NCBI RefSeq assembly: GCF_003994235.2
Contig: NZ_RYFG02000116.1
Coordinates: 1 to 64,000, forward strand
Source of the DNA: Candidatus Methylobacter oryzae
GTDB lineage: Bacteria > Pseudomonadota > Gammaproteobacteria > Methylococcales > Methylomonadaceae
Reading direction: 5' to 3'
DNA: 64,000 bases
Made by a program: the position numbers and the translations under genes. The notes beneath the pieces are model-generated. The model did not search any database. It saw nothing but the letters and a program-made list of their open reading frames with translations, and was not told the origin of the DNA. Numbering within the stretch: the first letter of the stretch is position 1; every line of letters starts with the position of its first letter. Shown one piece after another: positions 1 to 9,303 of the stretch.

Positions 1-300
1 GAACCGCCCTAATACTAGCAAATTCAAGCGACGGAAAGGATTTAGACGCAACTCATTCAACTGCCAAATATGTATATTATGTTAAATTAATGATTTAATC
101 AAAAGTGGTGTATTTTTCGGACGGAAGAATCTTACAATTCGATGCGTCCGGTCGTAATCCTCGTATTTCAACATGAGGAAATCACTGTATTCAATAAGGA
201 AACAATACATATAATTTTAGTATCATTGTCAATAACCGACGTCTTTATTATAGTTAAGCCGTAGCATAAAGAATTTTTCAACTTTAATGAGGACTTTCTA
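1..300. other. Upstream non-coding region, no gene seen
   Basis: This AT-rich stretch has no convincing coding frame. A weak hairpin with six-base arms (CGGACG at 118-123, CGTCCG at 145-150) is present. The segment nearest 300 carries the leader and ribosome binding site of the small gene starting at 301. I see no tRNA or known riboswitch in it. Confidence 0.4.
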
Positions 301-474
301 ATGAACAACTTTCACAAAGATATTTTAACCGGGACACTTTTTATAACTGGATTGTTTGGCTTTCTTTCCGGCGAATTCACTCTTTCATCCGCACTGTTTG
401 GGACCGCTGCTATTGCCAGCAATATTAAGCTTTACCGTAAAAAGGCTAAATCCGGTCAATTCTTATGCGAGTAA
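301..474 (+). CDS. Small hydrophobic protein of 57 residues
   Basis: The reading frame starts at ATG 301 with a GAGGA Shine-Dalgarno at about 289-293 and ends at TAA 472-474. The product begins MNNFHKDILTG and has a central hydrophobic stretch (about residues 12-40, rich in Leu, Phe, Gly and Ala) followed by a basic tail (KLYRKKAKSG). That suggests a single membrane segment, or a hairpin, with a cytoplasmic basic end. A near-perfect intrinsic terminator follows within 40 bases, which supports a monocistronic transcript. I do not recognise the family. No function is assigned. Confidence 0.6.
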   Translation: MNNFHKDILTGTLFITGLFGFLSGEFTLSSALFGTAAIASNIKLYRKKAKSGQFLCE

Positions 475-510
475 TTCACTCGACTGAATTACTTGTCCCA
501 ACTGTGATTT

Positions 511-552
511 GAAGACTTTCAAAACGCGATTGTTTTGAAAGTCTTCCCTTTT
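511..552 (+). terminator. Rho-independent terminator
   Basis: A perfect 15-bp stem (511-525 with 532-546) encloses a 6-base loop and is followed by a short T-rich run (CCTTTTCT). It lies 36 bases after the stop of the small gene at 301-474. It may also serve the gene arriving on the other strand at 573. Confidence 0.85.
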
Positions 553-572
553 CTCCCCTGTGGATTGTTTTT

Positions 573-1124
573 TTAAGACGTTTTATTTGCGTTGTTATAT
601 AAATTACTGAACAGCCTAATCACGATAGAGATCATAGTTTGGGTAATTTTAGTCGCTGGAGCCCTGCTGGCGTCTTCTAAAGCAAAATCGTCAATGGCTG
701 CATTCATAAAATTAACCAAGTCTCTCTGAACTGTCTCTTCTGAGGATCGTTGTATAAACCTATCTTGAAGTTTTGACCTTATTTGCTCATCCATGTGCTG
801 TTCTTTAACCAATGATTTGAATTCAGGCGCTAACAAGGTCGCTTGTTTCTCCAGCCAGTCAAAATTCATATCGTTTTGAGATGGCAAGGAGCCGAAAGCT
901 TTTTGAAAGACGCACAGCACATCAAAGCACAGATCCATGAACAGATAAGACATTTCCTGGTTTTGTTCGGCAATAAAAGTGGGGAACATGCCGAACATGA
1001 TTTCGGCTAGAGCTGTTTGTTCGAGTTGGAATTGTCCGATGATTTGGGCACCGGTTTCCTCGTCGATGCTTTTGGCGTAGTGGAGAGCTTCAAAAAGTTC
1101 AGATTCGCTAAGTTCATGTGTCAT
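573..1124 (-). CDS. Conserved-looking unknown protein, 183 residues
   Basis: An open frame on the minus strand reads away from the HugZ-like gene at 1477 and ends close to the terminator at 511-552. The product is acidic and apparently soluble, with predicted helices throughout and no signal peptide. It has a hydrophobic, Cys- and Phe-rich segment around residues 55-75 and an Ile/Leu-rich C-terminus. I recognise no motif, and no function can be assigned. The ATG at 1122-1124 lacks a strong Shine-Dalgarno. The frame is long and has no good competitor: the overlapping plus-strand frame at 1017-1295 looks like a shadow. Confidence 0.6.
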   Translation of the reverse strand: MTHELSESELFEALHYAKSIDEETGAQIIGQFQLEQTALAEIMFGMFPTFIAEQNQEMSYLFMDLCFDVLCVFQKAFGSLPSQNDMNFDWLEKQATLLAPEFKSLVKEQHMDEQIRSKLQDRFIQRSSEETVQRDLVNFMNAAIDDFALEDASRAPATKITQTMISIVIRLFSNLYNNANKTS

Positions 1125-1476
1125 ATTATTGTGGTATCGGTTGCTAAATTTTTAAATTATACGGAAATAACGACACCCAGGAAAACCTACCTCCCAGAGC
1201 GACAGACATTCAACGAATGCACAATGACAGCAGCTTGCAAAGCATTTACAAAATCATACCTCCTGACAGTTAAATCACCACCGGCTTTGGGGTGATTTAA
1301 CTCCGATGGCTCGTTGAAAACCATTGCACCCTCTGCCCTCCACTGTTAATGACTCTCTGACCCACGGTAGATACGAAATTGCTGTTGGACAGCATCGATT
1401 CTGTTGCCTTATAGTTATACTGAACCGTTTCCCTTAGTTTAAAGGCTACGAAATTTATTTCAGAACGCACATTAAA
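1125..1476. other. Divergent intergenic region with an inverted repeat
   Basis: This region separates the divergent genes at 573-1124 and 1477-1986 and should hold both promoters. Its one clear structure is the 10-bp inverted repeat at 1270-1300, listed separately. I see no RNA gene and no credible small ORF. Confidence 0.4.
1270..1300. repeat. Perfect 10-bp inverted repeat, candidate operator or hairpin
   Basis: TTAAATCACC (1270-1279) is mirrored by GGTGATTTAA (1291-1300) across an 11-base spacer. There is no T-run on either side, so it is not a standard intrinsic terminator. Its place in a divergent promoter region favours a regulator-binding site. This is inference; no regulator gene is adjacent. 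Confidence 0.5.
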
Positions 1477-1986
1477 ATGAACGATACAGAAAACCTATCC
1501 GAAAAAGCAAAGTCCTTACAGGAACTGCTTGTTTCGCAACAAACGCTGTTATTATCGACAGCTTCGGACAGCGGTGTTCCTGACATTAGCGTCGCACCCT
1601 ATGTACGGGACCAAGTAGGCTGCTTTTATATCTTTATCAGCGAACTCGCAACGCATACGACCAATTTGCTGAATAATCCCCAGGCTTCGGTGATGTTTAT
1701 TCGCCCTGAATCCGAATCGAACAACTTGTTTGCCCGTGAACGTGCAGTGTTCAATTGCAAAGCTAAGGAAATAAGACGTGAGGAACCTCTCTATGCGGCT
1801 CAGTTAAAAGTACTTTTGGGAAAGTTCGGAGAAATAGTTAGTTTGTTGAATTCATTAAATGATTTTCACCTATTTGCGCTATGCCCTGAAACCGGCCGCT
1901 ACGTCATGGGATTCGGTCAAGCCTACGCGATAAATGTCAAAGATGGCAAAGTCTTGCCGCTTGATAGAAAAATATTTGATCACTAA
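1477..1986 (+). CDS. HugZ-like pyridoxamine-phosphate-oxidase-fold protein
   Basis: The 169-residue product resembles the HugZ/heme-utilisation branch of the FMN-binding split-barrel (PNPOx-like) superfamily. Visible family features are the segment LATHTTNLLNNPQASVMF, then FARERAVFNC, then NDFHLFALCPETGRYVMGFGQA, where the GRYV.GFG.A pattern is typical of HugZ-type proteins. Members bind heme or flavin, and some degrade heme to release iron. Whether this one binds heme, FMN or neither cannot be read from the sequence. It is cytoplasmic, with no signal peptide. The start ATG at 1477 has a weak Shine-Dalgarno. A clear terminator follows at 2060-2090, so the gene is probably monocistronic. Confidence 0.8.
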   Translation: MNDTENLSEKAKSLQELLVSQQTLLLSTASDSGVPDISVAPYVRDQVGCFYIFISELATHTTNLLNNPQASVMFIRPESESNNLFARERAVFNCKAKEIRREEPLYAAQLKVLLGKFGEIVSLLNSLNDFHLFALCPETGRYVMGFGQAYAINVKDGKVLPLDRKIFDH

Positions 1987-2059
1987 GCGGTAAAACTGCG
2001 ACTAGTGGACGGCTCGACGTGAACAAATTCTAATTTATTCTGCGATCGTAGTTCTTTTC

Positions 2060-2090
2060 AAGGCCGGATACTCTGATCCGGCCTTTTTAT
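2060..2090 (+). terminator. Rho-independent terminator after the HugZ-like gene
   Basis: AAGGCCGGAT (2060-2069) pairs perfectly with ATCCGGCCTT (2076-2085) around a 6-base loop, and the right arm runs into TTTTT. It ends the plus-strand transcript of 1477-1986. The A-rich left side is too short to be a strong terminator for prfC coming from the other strand. Confidence 0.85.
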
Positions 2091-2147
2091 TTGCTGAAAT
2101 TCTTGGCACTCTTTTAATGAGTTTCCAAGCTTAATTGAGAGAACTTC

Positions 2148-3734
2148 TTATAATTCCCGCGTTGCGCTGAATTTAATATCCGGCCAGCGTTCTTCGGTTA
2201 ATTGCAGGTTGACGCGACTATTGGCGACATAAACTAAATAGCCGCCGCCGTCCTCAGCCAGATTATCGAATACCTTCTTTTTGAACTCTTCCAATTTAGC
2301 CGGTTTGTCTGAGCTTACCCAACGTACGGCTGAAACAGGCACAGCATCGTAGACACATTCGACGTTGTATTCGCTCTTCAGCCGGTACGCGGTCACATCA
2401 AACTGTAGAATACCGACCGCTCCTAAAATAAGGTCGTTATTCTTTAAGGGCCTGAATAATTGGGTCGCGCCTTCTTCAGTTAACTGCACTAATCCTTTTT
2501 GCAGCGCTTTGGCTCTTAGCGGGTCTTTTAACACTACACGGCGGAATAGTTCAGGGGCAAAATAAGGGATACCGCCGTATTTAAGCGTTTCGCCTTGGGT
2601 AAAAGTATCGCCAACCTGAATCGTACCATGATTATGCAAACCGATAATGTCACCGGGATAAGCTTCTTCGACGCTTTTGCGACTGTCGGCCTGAAAGGTA
2701 ATCGCATTGGCAACCTGGACATTTTTACCGATACGGACATGGTGAATCTTCATACCTTTATCGAATTTGCCTGAGCATACTCTAAGAAAAGCAATCCGGT
2801 CTCTATGGGATGGGTCCATGTTGGCCTGTACTTTAAACACAAAGCCGCTAAATGCCGGTTCATTCGGTAATACAGTACGCTGCTCCGCTTCTCTGGGACG
2901 AGGCGACGGCGCATATTCGGCAAAAGCATCGAGCAACTCGATAATGCCGAAATTGTTAATTGCAGAACCGAAAAAAACCGGTGTCAGGTTGCCGGCCAGA
3001 TAATCGTCAAGGTCGAATTCATGACTAGCGCCTTTGACCAGGTCGATTTCGTCTCTGAGTTCTTGAGCCTGATCGTCGAGCAGCTCATCCAGCTTTGGAT
3101 TGTGCAAACCTTTGATGACTTCGGCTTCGGCAATTCTGCCGCCATGTTGGGCGCTGAACAGGTGAATTTCATCTTTATACAGGTGATAGACGCCCTTAAA
3201 CCGCTTACCCATGCCGATAGGCCAAGTCATCGGCGCGCATTTGATATTCAGGACAGTCTCTACCTCGTCCATTAATTCAATAGGCTCCCGCCCTTCCCTG
3301 TCCAATTTGTTAATAAAAGTCAGGATCGGCGTAGTGCGTAAGCGGCACACTTCCATCAAATTGATGGTTCTTTCTTCGACGCCTTTAGCAACGTCTATCA
3401 CCATCAGCGCGGAGTCGACGGCAGTCAAGGTGCGATAGGTATCTTCCGAAAAATCTTCATGGCCCGGAGTGTCGAGCAGGTTAATAATGCTGTCCTTATG
3501 CTCGAACTGCATGACCGAGGTAGTCACCGAAATACCCCGCTCCTTCTCCATTTCCATCCAATCCGAGGTCGCATGGCGAGCTGCTTTGCGCCCTTTTACC
3601 GAGCCGGCAAGTTGGATTGCGCCGCCGAACAGCAACAGTTTTTCGGTGATAGTGGTTTTTCCGGCATCGGGATGCGAAATTATAGCGAATGTGCGCCGCC
3701 TTTTGGTTTCATAGCTTATTTCAGTAATCGACAT
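2148..3734 (-). CDS. prfC: Peptide chain release factor 3
   Basis: RF3 is a translational GTPase that removes RF1 or RF2 from the ribosome after termination. The G1 motif [13 protein letters not shown], the G3 motif DTPGHEDF and the G4 motif NKLD are present, and the switch region contains the [12 protein letters not shown] segment of RF3. The elongation-factor-like domains 2 and 3 follow. I chose [13 protein letters not shown] at 3734 as the start because it gives 528 residues, the family's normal length. The longer frame to 3788 adds 18 residues unlike any RF3. The gene stands alone on this strand, with its promoter in the 570-base gap before the PilZ gene. Confidence 0.95.
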   Translation of the reverse strand: MSITEISYETKRRRTFAIISHPDAGKTTITEKLLLFGGAIQLAGSVKGRKAARHATSDWMEMEKERGISVTTSVMQFEHKDSIINLLDTPGHEDFSEDTYRTLTAVDSALMVIDVAKGVEERTINLMEVCRLRTTPILTFINKLDREGREPIELMDEVETVLNIKCAPMTWPIGMGKRFKGVYHLYKDEIHLFSAQHGGRIAEAEVIKGLHNPKLDELLDDQAQELRDEIDLVKGASHEFDLDDYLAGNLTPVFFGSAINNFGIIELLDAFAEYAPSPRPREAEQRTVLPNEPAFSGFVFKVQANMDPSHRDRIAFLRVCSGKFDKGMKIHHVRIGKNVQVANAITFQADSRKSVEEAYPGDIIGLHNHGTIQVGDTFTQGETLKYGGIPYFAPELFRRVVLKDPLRAKALQKGLVQLTEEGATQLFRPLKNNDLILGAVGILQFDVTAYRLKSEYNVECVYDAVPVSAVRWVSSDKPAKLEEFKKKVFDNLAEDGGGYLVYVANSRVNLQLTEERWPDIKFSATREL

Positions 3735-4304
3735 GTTGTATGCAAAAAATAGGTACGGATATGGTACGCAATTAAGAAGACCGCTCATTCATTGAACGGA
3801 GACGAATGGGATGGATGATCAATTAAAGATTTTATTAATCAAAGGTATTGATACTATTTAATGAATAAAGCGGTTAACTTATTTTTTTAACAATACCTGA
3901 ATGGCTTTTCAGCTGATCGATTTTACCTAATTCACATAAAATAAGTAAGCCTCATCGCTTTAAAACTTATTCATCGGAATACCCAGTAGAACAATATAAG
4001 CCACACAGATTGGGTAATTCTTCCAAATTTAGGTATAGGTGCTTATGGATTAAAGAACTTAAGTTAACTATGCTGCTATAGTAAGTTTAATGGTCAAGCT
4101 AAGCGCTATTCTGCAGATTGCCAATGACAATTTGAGCGGCGTTTCACGGATTTTTATAATCAATTGTTTTATGAGCGGAAAACGTCTATTATTCTGAAAA
4201 ATTTTGAGATCGGTTGCCTTTCGATAAAGATAGGTAAAACGCGTTACACCTTAGATAGATAGTCCGCACCGCCGTGCTAAGCTAATCATCAAATGGAGCA
4301 AGAT
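3735..4304. other. Non-coding gap between prfC and the PilZ gene
   Basis: This AT-rich divergent region must contain the prfC promoter (leftward) and the PilZ-gene promoter (rightward). I see no convincing ORF, tRNA, riboswitch or strong hairpin in it. The size, about 570 bases, is large for two ordinary promoters. Confidence 0.4.
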
Positions 4305-4580
4305 ATGAGCAGAGAAAAACGATTAACCGGACGGTATCCTACTTTTTGTACCGTTGAGCTTGATTCAGGTACGGGCCTAACACGCAATTTGAGCACTACC
4401 GGCGTATGTTTTACAACCGATCAGCCTATTGAACGAGATAATATGCTTCGCTGCTTTATTCCCATGCAGAAAAAAGGCAGAAATCTAACGCGTCTTCGCT
4501 GCGAAGGCCGAGTAGTACGAGTGCAAGAGTCTGAAGATGGTTGGGAAATTGGTCTTCACTTCACCACATTTGAATGGTGA
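4305..4580 (+). CDS. PilZ-domain protein, single domain
   Basis: The product is a stand-alone PilZ domain of 91 residues. It has the two c-di-GMP-binding motifs: RxxxR near the N-terminus (RLTGR) and (D/N)xSxxG (NLSTTG). PilZ proteins bind cyclic di-GMP and pass the signal to a partner. I prefer ATG 4305 to the upstream in-frame ATG at 4293, because GGAG at 4295-4298 sits 6 bases before 4305 and would be the Shine-Dalgarno. The gene heads a plus-strand run of signalling genes that includes an HD-GYP phosphodiesterase, but about 600 bases separate it from the next one, so it is likely its own transcript. Confidence 0.85.
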   Translation: MSREKRLTGRYPTFCTVELDSGTGLTRNLSTTGVCFTTDQPIERDNMLRCFIPMQKKGRNLTRLRCEGRVVRVQESEDGWEIGLHFTTFEW

Positions 4581-5194
4581 ACGTCAGTAATACAGTTAGG
4601 TATCGATGACTAAACCAGATAAAAGATAATCCTCGGAACTGGCTAAACCCGAAGCCAACAATTGTCGATAAATACCCCCGAAAACTAAGGCGAAAAGCCG
4701 GCTTATACTACAAATCCAAAGTATTTTTTAGCCTTTTATAGCGCGCTAGACAATCCAAAATACTCGTGAATCTGTTTCAGCTAAGGTATAGTTGATTGCA
4801 TATTGTTGCAGTTTTTTATACAAAAACAGCAACAATTGAAATGTATTATCCAATCTTAAATATGAATCGATATTGTTGGCGATAACAAGGCAAATACATA
4901 CTAATCTGTGAAATAATACCGGTTTATTAAGTATTAATACTGTCAATCTAAGCCATATTAATTATTAAAATAATATTATATTAGATCTTCTTTACGCACT
5001 ATTACTCATATTAAAGATTCAGAAGCAAGTAATCTTGTGCATCACCCCATAATTGTGGTAATGTTTTTTGTAACTTGCTAATTTATTATAACTTCTGATT
5101 TTGTAAGGCTTTATTCTACCGTTATTTAAATAAATTGCTTTTGTCCGTTCAGACCCTGTGCTTGTTTACTTTAATGGATTTTACGAGGACTCAT
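4581..5194. other. Long AT-rich intergenic region
   Basis: About 600 bases lie between the PilZ gene and the response-regulator gene. The right half is very AT-rich and probably promoter-bearing. A 66-codon frame on the minus strand (4746-4946) lacks a Shine-Dalgarno and looks random. I looked for a c-di-GMP riboswitch because of the neighbouring genes and did not find its conserved core. Confidence 0.4.
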
Positions 5195-6046
5195 ATGAAT
5201 ACAGATTTTCGGATTGGACTAATTAGTGATGATCCTTATCACCTAGGTTTATTAAAAGGATATTGTCATGCGCACCGCTATAGATTTTTTGAATCAACTT
5301 TCGACAGAGAGTCAATTAAGAAGATGATTCAAATACAGCCAAATATCATTATTATTGCTACCGATCCGGTAGATATTCAAACTCAAAAAAATAGCCTTGA
5401 CCTGATTCGCGACATGAGTATTAGTCATCAAATACCGGTATGTTATTTACGTGATATTAATAGCCCCTCCAATCTACCAAAAGAACTCATTTGTTGGATT
5501 GACGCGACGTTAGATGCTCCTCTCGATATCAATCAACTGAAAGCTTATTTGCATAACAAATTTAATCTTCATAATCGATTTATTCAAGAAAAGAGGAGTT
5601 ATCATAGACGGGCTGCTCATGATCGTAGGCTGTCGATGTTTGAGCGGAAAAATGACACTTTCTATCATGGCAGGCCGACTAATGATAACTGTTTTATGCT
5701 CGAGCCTTTCCAAATTGATCAGCGTTCTAAATCCGTTTTATTTAACGGAAAGTTATTGAATTTAACACGCAAGGAATTTGAACTCTTCGAGCTGCTGGCG
5801 AAGGATACTGACCGGGTATTTATGACCCACGAAATTATCAATCATCTTTGGCCTGAAAATAACCGGGCAACTAAATCCGATCTTTATCAATACATGCATT
5901 TATTAAGGAAGAAGATTGAAGACGATCCTAACAACCCGCAATGGATATTAACTGTGAAAGGTTTTGGATATAAACTCAATGTTCCTGCCAAACCAAGCGC
6001 ATCAAATATTCAAGGGATCGAGCTGGCAGGCCATCTTAATAGATAA
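5195..6046 (+). CDS. OmpR/PhoB-type winged-helix regulator with a degenerate receiver
   Basis: The product has 283 residues. Residues 5-120 form a receiver-like domain (RIGLISDDP, then PNIIIIATDP). The position of the phospho-accepting Asp aligns with Ala55, and the conserved Lys region reads LDAPLD, so ordinary phosphorylation is unlikely. Residues about 185-275 are a Trans_reg_C winged helix, with typical LTRKEFELFELLA and TVKGFGYKL motifs. A basic linker (HRRAAHDRRL) joins the two. ATG 5195 is chosen over the longer frame from 5135 because GAGGA at 5185-5189 is correctly spaced. No histidine kinase is adjacent. It probably acts as an atypical, phosphorylation-independent DNA-binding regulator. 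The deacetylase-like gene starts 23 bases downstream and is likely cotranscribed. Confidence 0.85.
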   Translation: MNTDFRIGLISDDPYHLGLLKGYCHAHRYRFFESTFDRESIKKMIQIQPNIIIIATDPVDIQTQKNSLDLIRDMSISHQIPVCYLRDINSPSNLPKELICWIDATLDAPLDINQLKAYLHNKFNLHNRFIQEKRSYHRRAAHDRRLSMFERKNDTFYHGRPTNDNCFMLEPFQIDQRSKSVLFNGKLLNLTRKEFELFELLAKDTDRVFMTHEIINHLWPENNRATKSDLYQYMHLLRKKIEDDPNNPQWILTVKGFGYKLNVPAKPSASNIQGIELAGHLNR

Positions 6047-6069
6047 TATCGACTTTCCGGCGAGGCTTT

Positions 6070-7005
6070 GTGAGAACACTTTATTACAGTCATCCTGATT
6101 TCTTACTACACGAAACAGGCATTGGACATCCCGAATGCTCAGACCGGCTCAGAAGTATAGAAAAATCATTGTCAGCACCGGAGTTCTCAAGTTTAATTCG
6201 GCAATCTCCGCCACTCGCTACCGAGGAGCAAATCAGGCTCATCCATCCCCAGTCCCATATTGATGCGATTCTTAAAGCTATTCCCGAACAAGGCGGCCTG
6301 CACTATTTGGACCATGATACTGTATTGTCATTCGGTTCGAAACAAGCCGCTTTCCGGGCTGTTGGCGCTGTTTGCGATGCCGTTGATAAAGTCCTGACTG
6401 ATAAAGCGGACACTGCTTTTTGCGCCATCCGTCCGCCGGGGCATCATGCAGAGCCCCAGCAGGCGATGGGTTTTTGCCTTTTTAATAATATAGCTATTGC
6501 CGCCAATTATGCGCTTCGACATTATCGACTCGAACGCGTTGCCATTGTTGATTTTGACGTTCATCATGGTAACGGAACGCAAACGGCTTTCTATAATCAG
6601 CCTAACGTACTTTATGTATCCAGTCATGAGATGCCGCATTACCCCGGTAGCGGATATCCTACAGAGACCGGCGTCGGCAATATTATCAATGTGCCCTTGG
6701 CAGCGGGCGATTCCGGTATTGAATTCAGGCAAAAATACAACAACATCATTTTGCCCGCGCTGAAGAAGTTCAACCCCGATTTATTGCTGATCTCTGCCGG
6801 CTTCGATGCCCACAAAGACGATCCATTATCATCCATTATGCTGGTAGAAGATGATTTTAAATGGTTGACCCAGGAATTAATGAGGATTGCTAACAGTAAC
6901 CGCAAAGGACGGATTATTTCGGCCTTGGAGGGCGGTTATAATTTAAAAGCGTTAGCCGCTAGCGTTGCGCTACACGTTAAGGCCTTAATGACGGATATTG
7001 AATAG
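6070..7005 (+). CDS. Histone deacetylase-family hydrolase
   Basis: This is a 311-residue arginase/deacetylase-fold zinc hydrolase of the class II HDAC/acetoin-utilisation (AcuC, HdaH) type. The catalytic features are present: RPPGHHAEP with His125-His126, DFDVHHGNGT with ligands Asp163 and His165, and SAGFDAH with Asp246. Bacterial members remove acetyl or other acyl groups from lysines, polyamines or small molecules; the substrate here cannot be told. The start codon is GTG at 6070, preceded by CGAGG at 6061-6065. It follows the response-regulator gene by 23 bases and probably shares its transcript. Confidence 0.88.
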   Translation: MRTLYYSHPDFLLHETGIGHPECSDRLRSIEKSLSAPEFSSLIRQSPPLATEEQIRLIHPQSHIDAILKAIPEQGGLHYLDHDTVLSFGSKQAAFRAVGAVCDAVDKVLTDKADTAFCAIRPPGHHAEPQQAMGFCLFNNIAIAANYALRHYRLERVAIVDFDVHHGNGTQTAFYNQPNVLYVSSHEMPHYPGSGYPTETGVGNIINVPLAAGDSGIEFRQKYNNIILPALKKFNPDLLLISAGFDAHKDDPLSSIMLVEDDFKWLTQELMRIANSNRKGRIISALEGGYNLKALAASVALHVKALMTDIE

Positions 7006-7224
7006 TTAGTTCTTTTAACTTAAAGCAGCATTTAATGAAAAAATCTAAACAAGTTATCAAAAATTTATACTTATTTTAGATATACTTTACAGCCCAGTTC
7101 TTGCCGTTCTATATAAAAGCGATAAAAGCGGAAAAATCAATATAATCGATAATCTGTTTTGCGTCATTAACTTACATGAACTATAGTTAAACAAATATTT
7201 TCTAAATCGCAGTACTTATCGTCT

Positions 7225-8865
7225 ATGACCACGCAAAAGATCTCCCCACAACCAGATCAAGTTTCTACTATTGGTAACGAATTTTCTTCCGACTTACAAA
7301 AAATCATCAGTCAAGTTGAAAAGCTGACCGACATTGGTATTGCCCTCTCTTCCGAAAAAGATACTACGCGATTATTAGAAAAAATTTTAGTAGGAGCAAA
7401 ATCCATCACCAATGCAGACGGAGGAACGATTTACCGGGTTGATGGTAATACCATTAAAATAGAAATCATCCGTTCCGATAGCCTTGGTATTTTCTTGGGA
7501 GGCGGTGGCAATGCGATTAATATTCCGAACATTCCGCTCTACGAGGAAAATGGCGAACCCAACCTCAAGAATGTCGTCTGCTATTCATACCACAACAACA
7601 AAACCATCAATATTGAAGATGCTTACAATGCTGCGCATTTTGATTTTGCTGGCACCAAAGCTTTCGACAAGAAAAACAATTACCGTTCAAAGTCTTTTCT
7701 TTCTATTCCTTTAACCAATCACCAAGGCGAGATTATAGGCATTTTGCAGTTGATTAACGCACTCGACCCTGCAACTAAAGAAATTACTACGTTCGATTCA
7801 GTTTCACAACGTTTTGCTGAAGCTCTGGCTTCGCAAGCCGCAACTGTTTTAACAAAACAACAGCTTATTACTGACTTGGAAAACATGTTTGAGTCGTTGA
7901 TCAAGTTGATAGCGACCGCAGTTGACGAAAAGTCACCTTATACCGGCGGACATTGCCGTCGTGTTCCGGAATTAGCCACAATGCTGACGGAAGCTGCGCA
8001 TGAAACTAACCATGGCTATTTGCGGGATTTCAAGCTTACTGAAGCAGATCGCTATGAACTGAATATCGCAAGTTGGTTGCACGACTGTGGAAAAATTGTC
8101 ACGCCAACACATGTCATTGATAAAGCCACAAAACTGGAAACCATTTTTGACCGTATCCACTTACTGGAAACACGCTTTGAAGTATTAAAGCGCGACCGGG
8201 AAATCGCATTTCTCAAACAGCAGCTTGCAGATCTTCAAGAGCATAGAACGCCGCCTTTAGCTGAACAATCTTACCAAGCCGATATCGCCCAATTAGATGA
8301 TGATTTTGCGTTTATTCGTCTTTGCAATACCGGGGGCGAAGCAATGTCTAATGACGATATTGTCCGCCTTAAGTCCTTGCAACAGAAAAGATGGTCGCTG
8401 AATAACGTCGATATGCCGGTGCTAAGCGATGAAGAAATTTACAATTTGAGTATATTCCGCGGTACATTAACCTCGGAAGAGCGGGAAATCATCAATAATC
8501 ATATCAATCTCACCATTTCTATGTTGGAAGCCATCAAATTTCCTAAACATTTACAAAATGTTGTGGAGTATGCGGGCGGTCACCATGAGCGTATGGATGG
8601 CAAAGGCTATCCTAAAGGACTTTTCCGGGAGGAAATGTCGATTCCGGCTCGAGCAATGGCAATAGCCGATGTTTTCGAGGCCTTAACAGCAAAAGATAGA
8701 CCTTACAAATCCGGCAAAACACTTTCCGAAGCGCTCTTTATCTTAGGAAAAATGAAAGAAGAAGGACACATTGATCCCGACCTGCACGATGCATTTGTCG
8801 AGAAAAAAATTTATAAGCGATACGCTGAAAAATTTCTCGATGATTTCCAAATCGATATTGATTAA
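7225..8865 (+). CDS. GAF and HD-GYP domain protein, probable c-di-GMP phosphodiesterase
   Basis: The product has 546 residues. A GAF sensor spans about residues 35-210 (FLSIPL and GEIIGILQLINAL motifs). An HD-GYP domain follows, with GGHCRR near 241, the HD pair His286-Asp287 in LHDCGK, and HHERMDGKGYP at 453-463. HD-GYP enzymes hydrolyse cyclic di-GMP to pGpG or GMP. About 120 residues (300-420, partly coiled-coil and charged) are inserted between the HD and GYP halves. The catalytic signature is intact, so activity is likely. The ligand of the GAF domain is unknown. No GGDEF cyclase is in the window. The Shine-Dalgarno is weak. Confidence 0.9.
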   Translation: MTTQKISPQPDQVSTIGNEFSSDLQKIISQVEKLTDIGIALSSEKDTTRLLEKILVGAKSITNADGGTIYRVDGNTIKIEIIRSDSLGIFLGGGGNAINIPNIPLYEENGEPNLKNVVCYSYHNNKTINIEDAYNAAHFDFAGTKAFDKKNNYRSKSFLSIPLTNHQGEIIGILQLINALDPATKEITTFDSVSQRFAEALASQAATVLTKQQLITDLENMFESLIKLIATAVDEKSPYTGGHCRRVPELATMLTEAAHETNHGYLRDFKLTEADRYELNIASWLHDCGKIVTPTHVIDKATKLETIFDRIHLLETRFEVLKRDREIAFLKQQLADLQEHRTPPLAEQSYQADIAQLDDDFAFIRLCNTGGEAMSNDDIVRLKSLQQKRWSLNNVDMPVLSDEEIYNLSIFRGTLTSEEREIINNHINLTISMLEAIKFPKHLQNVVEYAGGHHERMDGKGYPKGLFREEMSIPARAMAIADVFEALTAKDRPYKSGKTLSEALFILGKMKEEGHIDPDLHDAFVEKKIYKRYAEKFLDDFQIDID

Positions 8866-9303
8866 ATCCGATTGTGACTCTCAAACGAATACGCCGTTCG
8901 AATTTCAAGTAAACATTAAAAGCAGTAAAATACGCGAGACCAAGCTAGCCTTGCGTACATCCCAATAAACTCCTGTGATGAAAGTATCCTGCCCAACAAC
9001 GGCTAACCTCTTCGGGGCATTTCATGCTATGACAATATATAACCCAGCTTCCCGCCGTTAAATATAAATTGCTAAATGATGCCAAGCGTAATAGCATCAA
9101 AATCGCAGTTGAACTTACCTTAAGCGAGTATCTTGCATCTATTCAGGTAAATTGACGAGACCCCGTTTAAATTTATCAAGTTAACCCTCTCTGCCAATAT
9201 AAAAGAAATAGTTTCTCGTCGGATTATTCTATAGCAAGCTTCATTTTTAGAGTGTGCCGCTTGTATTTTATAACTAAGCTTCATTGGGCTTTCCTGACTA
9301 AAA
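8866..9303. other. Intergenic region, nothing recognised
   Basis: This gap separates the HD-GYP gene from the PAS/SpoIIE gene. It has no strong hairpin, no T-run terminator and no credible ORF. It presumably holds the promoter of the gene starting at 9304. Confidence 0.4.

Noticed and set aside
1017-1295. Plus-strand open frame of 92 codons
   Set aside because: It overlaps the minus-strand gene at 573-1124, lacks a ribosome binding site and has no protein-like motif.
4746-4946. Minus-strand frame of 66 codons in the gap after the PilZ gene
   Set aside because: No ribosome binding site and AT-driven composition; probably chance.
4581-5194. c-di-GMP riboswitch suspected because of neighbouring PilZ and HD-GYP genes
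   Set aside because: The conserved GEMM core is not found; only a short GCGAAAAGCC-like match.
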